Of a stretch of DNA of 64,000 bases, positions 35,701 to 47,700 are shown in pieces. Both the position numbers and the translations under genes were made by a program. The DNA lies in NCBI GenBank assembly GCA_963970005.1, contig CAXAMN010021112.1, positions 1,137,136-1,201,135 on the forward strand, read 5' to 3'. The notes below the pieces were generated by a model. It searched no databases and was not told where the DNA came from. It saw only the letters and a program-made list of their open reading frames with translations. This stretch comes from Durusdinium trenchii. Lineage: Eukaryota > Sar > Dinophyceae > Suessiales > Symbiodiniaceae. Position 1 is the first letter of the stretch, and each line of letters begins with the position of its first letter.

Positions 35701-38700
35701 GAGTGAGAGTGAGAGTGAGTGTGAGCGAAGTGAAGGTGGGTGTGTGGGTGAAAGTGAGAGTGAGTCTGAGTGTGAGTGCGTGTGAGTGAGTGTGAGAGTG
35801 AGTGTGAGTGAGAGTGAAGGTGGGTGAGTGAGTGTGTGGGTGAAAGTCAGAGTGAGTCTGAGTGTGAGTGCGAGTGTGAGTGAGTGTGAGAGTGAAGGTG
35901 GGTGTGAGTGGGAGAGTGAGTGTGTGTGAGTGCAAAGTGCTGTGCCTGCCACGAAATCTGCACTCCGAGGTTCACAAAGTGGTGTGCCTGTCACGAAATC
36001 TGCACTTCGAGGTTCACAAAGTGCTGCACCTGCCACGAAGTCTGCACATCGAGGGTCACAGAGTGCTGTGCCTGCCACGAAATCTGCAAACTAGCCACAT
36101 GTCCAAAAGGCACGATTCACTGCACCGGTCAAGAAATCTGAGCTCCTCGACGATCGCCACTATGTCCAAAGTCCAGCACCTGCCACGAAAACTGCATTTC
36201 GAAGTAAAACAGCTCCGATCCCTTGCACCTGTCACGAAAAGTCGACTTTGAAGCACCAAAACACGAGGCTTCCCACGCAAAGTGACCACCATGTGCAAAA
36301 ATGAGAACGGCACCACAACGAGAGCGCAGTTGCGACAAGCACTCGCCGCCGTCAGATTTCGCGAGCCTGCGGAGTCGAAATGCATGTCGATGATTTCGAG
36401 AGGCATGAATGTACTGTAAATAGCAGCGAATTAGCCGTCCACACCCGCGCGCCCCAGCGATCTAAGCACAGCTGCTTAACACCCACCGTAAGAACCCCTA
36501 AGTGTGTCCACACTGTTTGGGGAAAAATATTGAGTTGTGTCTGTGTCTTTATGATCTCTTTTTTAACAAACCGACCGAGGACTTTACAAAATGCTTGTTC
36601 GCATTTGGGGTGCTTCGTCTTCGTTTTTCGTGGTCTCTGGGGCAACCGCAGTGAACATGCACATGCACCTCATGAGAATGCTGAGTAGAAATCTGGGGTC
36701 CATTCGTATACAGGCCCATTCGTTGTTCCATTCCCGTCTGACTGGAACAGTGACCGCTAAGACCCACCCTCAAGCGCAGAACAAAGCCAACAGGAAGCTT
36801 GAATCCCTTGCTCTGAAAAGGACATGGCATGTTTAGACCAAACATGCCCAAACACTTGAGTATGGGTCAACCAACTCAAATTGAAAACAACGGACACCCA
36901 TTATATAAGCCACATATGCAAACAAGTACAAACACACACACACACACATTCACCAGCTTTTTCTCTGCACCTCGCCAAACTCATCCGGAAGAAAAGTGGG
37001 AAACATGTGAGTCAGTCAGATCAATCATCCCAAGTGGAAACATAGACCAATCTCTGAAATCACCACCCGAGAAGATACACGAGTCTGAATTCCTCTAACG
37101 AACCTCAGGTTTCTTCCCTTCACCACCGAGACTGTCGAGACTGCAGCATCCCCTGTAGCTCAAACAGGGAGACCTCCCCGTTCGACTGGAAGAAACACAA
37201 ACCAAAACCCATTGGGCCAGAAATCTCCCTATTAAAACACACACCCATGAGTGATGGACCAAATTTCTGGCAACCAAGGGATCATGCTCGTGGGGATGGT
37301 GGAGAGTCAAACCCCGGAATCACCTCTTTCCATTCTGAACCAAAAAAGGGAGGGCGACCCAAACCATAGATTTTGTCGAATCCTCATATGGTTGCCACAT
37401 CAAACAATGGCATGGTACGAGTAGCGGTTTTCAGACACTTTGTAGGTGAGTGTCCAACAAGTCGCACATTCTGAACTTCAATGCCTGTCCAACAAAAGCC
37501 CCTTTTCGTCTGGCCATCCATGCAGGCGCCACCAGAAGAACCGGACCCCTCCATCTCCAGGTCACCATGAAGCCATGGACGTTGGCCACCTTCAAATGTC
37601 CGACCGGAACGCATGTCTGGCCGTGTCCGGCGATGGAAGACAGGTCCGGAGCCCTGATTTCATCCATCTCTCGAATTTTGAGAGATCTCGGGAGAGGAAC
37701 TCACAAAGTGTTCATCTTTGGCCTTTAAACTGTCTACAACAAAAAACATCAAAGGACAATTCCATCTATGACAGCTTTTGTCCAGTTGGCCAGTATTACT
37801 TGATTTAATGAGCTACTCAAAACGTGCTGTCATGTCAATTCTCGTTCTGTACCTCGGTTCCTGTTCAATTTTAAACGCGAGATGAACTTCTGGTGAAATA
37901 GATACCGCGCAAAAATAGTGTTAAAAAATGCACTTGGGGTGATGGATGGTGATGGCTAGCTGCAACTTGTATGCGATGACAACTGGATCCTTCTGGTAAA
38001 TTCGCCTAGTGAGTGGTCACAGGGTAGGTCGACTCTGGTTTGACCTGGATGTGAGTGGTCTAGCCGCTGCTCCAGCCTACCAGCTACGTACATGTACGTA
38101 GGCCTTTCGTGATCCCACGAAACCTGCGAAACCCACGAACACCGAAATGGACCAAACCGCCAAAACACCTGGAACGAGAGGAATGTCTTCCAGGGCCTCC
38201 GTTAGTGGACATCCTGAAAGCCTTCGGGGGCCTTGCTTTTTTTGTTGGTTTTCAAAGCTTCCCTAATCTTCAGGACATTTTCCGAAAGAAGTCGCTGGGA
38301 AAATGATCTTGACATATCGTGACATCCTTGCTGAACGAACTGGGAATATGCCGCTGTTGCCAAGTAGCGATGTACTGACAACACAATATATGACGATGCT
38401 AATCGCACTTCTTTGGCCAAGGATCAAGCTCGGCAAGGAAAAGGTTCGCGACCGCATGCCAGAAGAAGCTTGGACCAATGAGCAAAAACCTCAGCATGTG
38501 GCGAACCGGTTCAAAACTGGTGGATCTTGCAAATGGCGCCTAGTGATGCCTAGTGATCGGCGGTTTGTGCATTAATTAGGTTGACTGCCATGCCAGCGAG
38601 ATAGAACAGCAGCTCCCGGCCGATCCAAGGTTGACTGGAGTGTTTGCTCTTGACCCACACCAAAGAAAAAACTCCACATTTGCTCTCAGGGTAGCATGAT

Positions 38701-41700
38701 TTGTGCATCTTTTTGCAGATGACGGTACATGTTGGCACAAAAAAAGGGTATACAAAAAAAACATCTCCTATCAAATCCAGAAGCATGTCCGCGACTCCTT
38801 GGGTTTCTGGGAATGCACAACACCATTCCCACTGGCGAAAACGCCTGATTCACCGGCGTTTCTCACCGGCCATGCACGACGACAACGGTCGACATGCGTA
38901 TTCCCAGAACGGAAGGGGATTGGTCTACCAACAGCGAGCGTACCAAGGGGTGTGACATGAAGAGCAAAGGGCAAAATACAGCAACTTGGTACCAGTAGCT
39001 TCTTGTTATATACTAGCGATGGCCTCCAACCTAATAGCGATGGCCTCCAACTAGTAGCTTCTTGCTGCATAGCATCACAGAACCATGCAATTAATGTGTG
39101 TGTGAAGTGTTGTTCTCAAAACTCCACGTATGGAGTGTATACCTTGACCCATCTTGACCCCAATTGACCCCTCCAACCACTTCAACTGATCAGTAAATAT
39201 GTCATATATGTGGAGTGTTGGGGAACAAATTCACATCTGCCGGGCAGGTTCTGAAAGTTCTGATCGTCGAAACCCAAACAGACACCTCTCCAAATAGTCA
39301 TGACCACGAATGACAGACCCCGAACTCGGTCGCCCCATCCACTGCCTCTGCCGAATGCGGTCCCAGAGGCGGTAAGGGCAGCAAGACAAAATGCAGCAAC
39401 AAGTAAGGCCCAATCCTTGGAGTAGGGGTCTCTCATCCGCAGGTCCTGGTTTTCTTGGTCAAAAGACATATCATGAAATCTCTCTTAATCCGGCACTGGT
39501 CCATTTTGCGCAGTTCCAGTACACTGAAAGGAACCTCATGGGGTCCGTGGAGACCGCCATGGCCTGCTCTCACTAACCCGTTGATATCCCTTGACCCACG
39601 CCGGGTGCAAAGGTGAAAATGAACAAGTGAGAATGCCTCAACTACTAAGGCGTTACTACAGGAAACGTCCAACATAATGGCTGAATTAGCCCGAACGGAA
39701 GAACAATGAGAGTAAATCCTCATCAAGGAATTCCAGTCAAAACTACGGAGGCATCTCGGATGGCCATTCGCCGCGTTCCAGCAAGGAGTCTAATGTTCAT
39801 CTACGAACTGGTGGTTGTCCACTTCCATGGTTTGTTGGAGGGAGGATAACCAATCGTCTAGATTTGTCCATTGCTCGCACACCCGTGGGGCCAAGCTGAG
39901 ATGCCTAGATTTGCCTAGAACTATGCCTAGACTATCTCTCCGTTGGGCATCTACACGTTCACCTGGGAAACCCCAACATCTTCGAACACCTGCCAGGTGG
40001 CACTCGAGTCATCAGCTCCCCTGCCTCGCGAAGCGAGAGGACTGAGTGTTCTGGTCCATTTTTGGAAGGGATTCATATAGTAAAGGCATCCCATTACCAG
40101 TAACATTGGATGACAATATGTTTACTCAGTAAAGCCCTTTCCCCAAACACAGTCATGGTCTTTACCCAACTGTCACTGGTCAAGTGACATACCCCAGTCC
40201 GGATGCACGTTCCTTTCGATTTCTAGAACTACCCAGCCCTGTATCCAAAACGTCCTCTTGAATATGCATGTCCTTCAATTCCAATACTGCACGCATACCC
40301 CGTGAGCCTGTACAACATATAAATGACACAAATATACACAAATTAAAAGCACTTGGAACGTGTTGTACAAAAAGCAATAGAAGCAAAAGAAGCAAAGGCA
40401 ATTTTTTTGAACAGAGGACTCCGCTGGACTATCTTGGCCACTGGAGCAAACAGGGCCAAATCTGGGCTCCGGAGCCCGCAGAGACCCCAGCCATCTGGAA
40501 GAATCGGGTTCTCTAAGGGGACGTTGGGATGTGATGGCGGTCTCCGTAGTCCGTATTGAACCCGCCTTTTAAACCTTAGAGGTTGAAGACTCACTCTCCC
40601 AATGCGCCCAAGAAATTCATCCTCTTTGGAGCCCTTGGAAGTAGATCCTGTGCGTGGCTCAGGTGGCTCAGGTGGCCCTCCCAGATCTCTGAACGAAGAA
40701 CAAAGAACCTGCAACGAACCTGCAACTGGTGCTACAGCCATGGTTGCATCCAGCCGAACTGGCAAGTTCAATTCTCAACATACGTGAAGTCTTAAGTCCA
40801 AGGACCCCCCAAAATGTTTTCAGGAGACACTTTGGCTTTGCAAGAAAAAACATGTGCCTTGTGAGTCGTACCAGTCTAAACTCCTCAAGCACATTCAAGG
40901 CCCCTTGGGGTTTAGCTCCTCTCCTCAATCCATGGCGAGGCGCGGAAAAAATTGCTTCTCCTCGGCGCTCAAGCGCTTTCGCTGTCGACTCTCTTCGTTT
41001 GAAGCTGGGATGCCCAGTGATACCAGGAGCACATGTTACTCTGCTCATCATAGCAAGGAAGAAAGATGGTGTCATGTGCCAAACCCTCTGGTCAACGGAG
41101 CAAAACATGGAGTCATTTGTTGTGGCCCGGGTGCAGGAATGAGCACTTCCAGCCATGGTGGGCCGGGCAACCCGCCGCGAAGGACAAAGTAGGTTGTACT
41201 GGGTCAATCTTGAGGTGGTGCTGGATGGCAAAAACATCCAGCACCACCTCAAATGATAACTTACTTCAACCATTCATGGAACCATGGTATTGATATGCTT
41301 TGACAAAAGGACTCCCCAATATTCGAACCCAAACACGCCCGTGCAAACCACTTTCTCAGGTAATCTTGTTTTCTCCAACTTATGTATACTTAATTATGGT
41401 TTCATGTTCTATGCCGTTTGCAGTTCCCTGGAGCTCTGGGTCCTTCTATGCTGATGGGGCTCAACTCCAACGTCTTCCAACTCGATATATCGGCATAGAA
41501 GAAACAGCAAACACACACTGTACATTCAAGCCTGAAAGTGTTGTTTATCCCTGAAAGTGTGGACCTAAAACATACCTGAACCAAATTTGTCTGGCCAAGC
41601 TCACCCCCCGACCTCCCTTTTAGATATTCTAGATATTTCATATTATATTTCACATGTACCATTCATTTACCATTCATTAACCTGTGGGTGATGCTAAACC

Positions 41701-44700
41701 TTCACTACGTCCCCGAATTTCCGACCTCGGACAAGCGCCCTCGGCCCTGCCAAACCACTCCGGAAAGCGCCTTACATAGGTCCAAGTGGCCCAAGGATTC
41801 CATACGGAACACTTGGTAGATCGTCCTGAGATGCCAGGCTGGACGGTCGGACGGGGTCTGCGCCACCATGGGACCGACAGCGCACGAGCATGAAGATAAG
41901 CATGCTAAATAACGACGCATGGGATGGAGTGGTGAGGAGGATGGTGAGGATGGTGAGGATGGTGAGGGTGTTTCTTCTGTTCTTTTCGACCAAGCGTGCG
42001 GGGAAAAAGGACAAACGTGCAACACACCCGCAGCGGTTCGAAGGACAGGTGAGGTAATTGGCCGTCTTTTATCTTGACCCAAGTGTGGGCTTTTTAGTGA
42101 CTGGCGCTTGAAGTGGAGAATCAAAGAATAACAGCTCACTATACTCTGAGAGTCAAGGACCACTAAGCAAATGGTCTTTCAGGTACCTGAAAGGGAACTT
42201 CCTTTACTGTACGGAGGCAACATATAGTCTTTTGACTTCTAGGGTATAGATACCTTAGGATCCATTCCCTCATTCCTTACTATTCACCAGTCAGAACAGT
42301 AGATGCAATTGAAACCTTACGCACGCGCCCGCTGAATGATTTTGCCCAGATGCATGGTTAACCTGAGCCGCAGGCTGAGTCCGCTCTTGTTGCCGAACCC
42401 GGGTGAAACATATCATGCACAGAAGAGTACAGTGTGTACAGGCATACCCCCAAAGACCCTTAGCTCGAAATCCCGTTGCTTCATATGGGGGGCTTGCCAG
42501 AAATGGTCTTTGGGTGGAACGTCCTAAGGCTTTGGAATGTATCAAATTGTTTTATTCAGATCCAGCAAAACAGAGATTGAGATTGAACTGGGTTTATGCC
42601 ACCATGTACTACCTAGTCGCTGACAGGCATCACAAAACTATATAGGTACTGTCAGCTCTTCAGCATGGTGTTGTTGGACTTGATCTAAAAAGAGGTTCAG
42701 AAGTCATTTGAAGTCAGCAAAAGGATCGAGGACATACCAGTGTCCAACAAACTCCCTATAGAACGAGTCTCCAACCTGATGATTCTTCCATCTTCCGTTT
42801 CCCGCTCCTTCATGTCCTGAAACAGTCAAGATACGCCTAATAAGTCCCTCTGGTCGCACCAAGTGACTTTGGATCAAAGTCTTTGGGCAAATCACCCTTC
42901 ATCTGCGACAGCTTCAAAGCCTTATAGGTGTTCCTTAGGTTGTTGGATCTGTCCTGTCAGGGACAAAGAGGAACAAAAGGGCGTTGGCAGTGCAAATCAG
43001 AAAACGCATCAAAAGACCTATAAATCTATATTGTGATATCAATTACTAGCTAGTGTATACTCTAGTGTCTCTATACTTTAATAAGTGTCTCTATAGTGTC
43101 TCTATACTCTATACTCTAGTGTCTCTATACTCTATGCTAAGTTAGTATATCTATGCTTCACACGTGCGCAACATGGCAGCCAACTCTGTGGCATACCAAT
43201 TCACGAAAAACAACAACACACACCGCCGCGCGTCGCGTGCAGCACCGCCCGCCGAGACTCGGAGCAGCGAAGGCCCATTTGAAGAAGAGCATTGAGAGCA
43301 GCGTCATGAGCTCCTGGCGGCTCTCAACCAGCGGCTCTGTGACAGTGGCTCTGTGAAGGATAAACCAGAAGTCACCGGAGAAAAAAGAACATGAACAAGA
43401 ACATGGAATAATTGAAACAACTCACCCAGTCTTATAAAAGCAAGAAGCAATTCATCTATAGTAGGGAACCTGCACAAATCACCCAATCATCAATAAGCAA
43501 AAACCCAAACATCGCTGTCCGCAACGAACACCGAAACGTTCAAGCCCACCACATCACGCCGCGAGAGAAAAACCCGGGCAAGTCATGCATCAATCGGTCG
43601 ACAGCGAAGCAAGTCGTGTCCCTGTTGAGCTTCCAGGTGTCGGTGTATTTCTCAAAGTAGTCCTCAAAATGGCCCAGCAATGGAAGAACCTGGAAGTTTC
43701 AGCTAAAAACATGTGTGTTTTCAGTATGTGTTTGTTTACACATTTGACATGTGTGTGAGAAAACCACCGAGATCTATCTAGGAGGAACAAAGACGAGTCT
43801 TGGTCCTGGAAGAATACTTGCTTGAGGTGCATTTCCGATCCTCGGACCCTTCGTTGGGGTGATTGGGGTCTTTGATCTGGGATTTGCTGTCCAAGAACCG
43901 GGAAAACATGGAGAAAAACATCGAACTCATCAAGACTCATCAAGACAAATCAACCAATCACTCAGACTTCAGAGCAACCATGGATGATCTTGGCCCAGTT
44001 GTCCTCTGGAGATCTCTGAAACTTGGTCTAAGACCTGCCACTTCTTTTTGCAAAAATCATTGTAGCCAAAGACCTGCCAAGCATTAAGCATTCATATCCA
44101 GCTGCAAACCATCCGGTGACCACCTTTCAAGGAAAAATACTACCAGTAGCTTCTTGTTACTAGTAGTAAGACCAGGAGCCCCGAACGTAGCGTCCGATCG
44201 CTCCCTTCTTTCGTCGCGATGTCCTTCCCCCCCACGGACGGTGACCAACCGCACCGCGCGCAAAGGCGCGCTGCGCTGCTCGACCGCTCCCCTCCACGTT
44301 GCGGCCGGGAAGAACGGGCGAACCGCTCAGCATCCGGGCCAAGGCACAGGATCACCATCCGGTTCATTCACCCGATAATGATGAACCTGTGAACAGCCGC
44401 GCCACGCTGTGAAAACGGGAGAAGACATGCGGCAAATGCTGGCGGGCTGCAAACGAGAGAAGGAGCGGAGCGCTTGGCGAGAAAAAGCCAGTGATGAGTT
44501 GCAAAGCACAAATCAAAGTCAAAACTCCAAAGAAAAAACAGCCAAAGGGCTTTTCTGAGCTGGTTACACTCGATCTTTAGGAGTCAGGAGAGGATATTGA
44601 GCTAATCGAACTTGGTTCACCACACCATGTAGACTGTTGATTGACAAACTCCACCCATTTTATTACATGGTGAAACCTCTTCATTGGGACAAGCACGATT

Positions 44701-47700
44701 CATATCGATTCCGCGTTTCTCCGGGCTCGACCGACATCTGCCTGGTTGTGGTAGCGACTCCAGGCCTGCCAGGCGATGCCGACCGGCCAGTGGAAAGCGA
44801 TGCCGACCGGCCAGTGGCCCTGCGTCCGATCAAAACAAAAGCCTGGACCATTCATCTTTGTACGTTTCCACAGTGCAAATCTGCAGATATTTTTTGAAAT
44901 GCGCCCCACGGCTGCCAGGTGTACCAATGACACAACACATTCTCTTTATATGTCAAGTTTATAATTGACTCTCTCTCTTTTTCAACCTGCTGAAAAAATG
45001 TGCTTTTTTAATTGAACATAACATATTTTTGTATGATTTCGGCAAACCGGATATATTTAGGTTTATAGTTGACTCGTAGTTTTCTATTGTGATGTGAACT
45101 TTAATTGTATTATAAACAGGAATGCACCCAATAAGTGCACCAAACCAACGAGAAGTTCCACCTGAAAAGAAGAATCAACACTGACCAAAAGAACACGTCT
45201 AATGCTATCCATCACATCCTGAAAATACATTGTTCAACTGAGCGGGCCCCTCAAATGCCTCCTAGAAGGGAGAACTGACAATCTGAGGGGTCCTTGATTT
45301 GTGTATTTTAGACGGTTGCTCTTCCCAAACCTTCCAGGTCGTTGCCTGGCAGCGCCTATTTGAGCTACACACCCATATAGCCTCATAAGATCTCATAAGA
45401 GTGGGTCCACACGACCCGGCGTTTCGCACCGATGTCTCGCCTCCGGCAGCATCCAGTCAAACCTGAGCACGGCGGTGTAGCCCTTTTCGCTCGGTCTAGA
45501 CTCCGGCGCCTCCCGGTCTAACACATCGAGTACTCGGTTGGAATGTCTAGGTAGGGTGGCATCACCCCATCCCTGCAATCTAGTCAATCGTCTACCATCC
45601 CTGGAATCGTCCCTGCGAAACCAACTCTCCGCCGGGTTGCCAGTCGACCACGCGGCGCCACAAGCTACCCATGCCGAAGGTCTTGCTGGAATAGTGGCCA
45701 CTGCTATCGACCTGGTTGTAGCCTCCAAGGGAGGATTTGTTTTTCATGGGAAGTTCAGTGGGGGTCCTTGGGTTGTTTCTCCTGCACCTGTACGCACACG
45801 TGACAAAACGCCAGGGGTTGATGTGTTGAGCTACAACGCCCAACAAAAATCAAAGGTACATTAGGAGAAAACAAGCTCTATTCTATATTCAAATTCCTTG
45901 AAGTCTTTACATCATTCATCATTGTGCATACTTGTGCATTTGGTTCATGGTACCGTGGTCAAAAGATGTCAAAAGCCCCCCAAAACAGAACCAGGTCCAA
46001 TGAATCCCTTGTTCCTACAGGATTTGGACCTACCCCCGAAGCTGCAGCTCGCTTCCTGCAGCTCCCCAAGCCACGGCCCGTTCACGTCGCATCACTGCGG
46101 CCTCCGTGGATGGTATGATGGGCCACCATGGTCCATCGGCTGTGGGTCCACAGGCTCAAGGCGAGGATCGTGAAAGGATTTGGAGACATCCACATCCTTG
46201 CATCACGATCTTGCGGCTCTTTCTGGAGCTGGGACATATGTTTCTTGAGCTGGGACATATAGAACGAAAGCACTTGGAAACAAACATCACAAGATCGTCC
46301 CAAAAGAGGATTCACCCGGAGGGACAATTACAACCCTATATAAACAACACCAGGCCAAATTGCCAAGCAGGCTGTGTGAGAAAAATGGCCCCTGTGAAAA
46401 CCATCCTCCTCTACAAACAGGCGGTTTTCCATTTTCATGTGATCTTTTCGTCGGAGTGGGGCCATTGTTACACAGGATTAACATACACCCTCCCTCCTAT
46501 TAGTTTCATCCGCCTCGGCAGCCTGCAATCATGAAACGCCTTTCAACAAAAACCTTCTAGCTCAGTTTGGAAGAATTGTTGACAGAACTCCCCCTAGTGA
46601 GTTTCGTCCACCTTCCTGAGGGACCACTTTTTGGATAACCCCCGAATTACTTAAACCGCTTTTCTTCCCTTTCTTCAACCCCTTTAATTTCACGAATTCC
46701 TCCTAATTAAAAACCCCTTCTTCAATTCAATTCCAACGACCCTTTCTGATTCTGGCTCATTGTTGATGCCTTTGACATTCCCATTCAACTCAAAAGAATT
46801 AGTCTTTGGGGCCTCTCCTGATTGACCCACAAAATCCCCCCGGCCCCGACAAACCCGACCGGAGAATCGGAGGAAGAGTGAAGTTCTTCGGTGACGACAC
46901 TTCCGCTCAAACATAAAGAGCATTCTAAAGGAAACGGTGACGGCTTTTGAAACGGAAAAACACCTCAGAACTGTGGCTTCCATCACTGGATGTCAATCAT
47001 TGGATGACCGTCACCTCCCAGACCCACCAAGGGCAGGGCAGTCTCTCCCCGCCGCCCGATGCAGCTCAGCAACGAAGCCAAACCCAGCACGGCGCAAAGG
47101 TCACTCCACCAAACAACTCGATTCAAGTGTTGCAGATCCTCTTCGCCCTGAAACTGCGCGCGGCAAAAGGGATGGATTCGCTTGGACGTCCGCCATCAAA
47201 TCTCGATGGGTATTGATAGTAATTACCAGCCTCCTCTGAAACGTCCAGCTACGAGTAGGGTCATCCCTCGAGTTGTGCCCTTCAGCAAAGCTCCAGAACA
47301 CAGGAGTGGTCTTGTGGAGATCGCCTGCCTCCTGACCTTGATATGCTGTCGAAATTCTACCTGATCAATGACCCTGCCCCCTTGGGGGAGTCTCAAACAA
47401 TGACCCTTCTGCACTCGCAGGTGAGCTGATCGATGGTTCGGGCCTTGCAAAGGGGGGCCTCATCTTTGAGCCATGTGTGTATATATATATATATGTATAC
47501 ACAGTATACATCATATCTCAGAAAAGTATCTTTTGTCTCTTGGACTTGCACTTACATATTCCCCACAACTCTAGTTGAGGAATGTTGAAGACCCAATCCC
47601 ATGAACTCTCGCAAAACCCGACTCCCACAGTCCTCTCAGGGACCGTGTATCCAATGACATACGTGTATCCAGCTACAACCGAAGCCGGACAGCTCAACTA

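Larger units (their letters stand above)
34393..43572 (-). other. Unresolved central part of the desaturase gene
   Basis: About 100 residues (between the DPD block and FYLRAVIGS) should be encoded here in small exons. I could not place them with confidence. Weak candidates are minus-sense DIYRF (34500-34520), VNHASGQ (42345-42370) and PWKW (39815-39835). The stretch also holds microsatellites, the 42-bp repeat and family C and E elements. Confidence 0.5.

Noticed and set aside
35488-36078. 196-codon minus-strand ORF with Ser/His/Thr repeats
   Set aside because: It spans the GTGAGT array and the 42-bp satellite; open frames are a consequence of repeat periodicity.
35932-36245. CRISPR-like array
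   Set aside because: The units are contiguous 42-bp tandem repeats without unique spacers.
41000-41273. Minus-strand 201-codon ORF inside the desaturase gap
   Set aside because: It does not match the expected desaturase segment and the opposite strand is equally open.
42345-42370. Minus-sense VNHASGQ as the missing NHAG block of the desaturase
   Set aside because: The flanking residues do not follow the family and no in-phase partner exons were found, so it may be chance.
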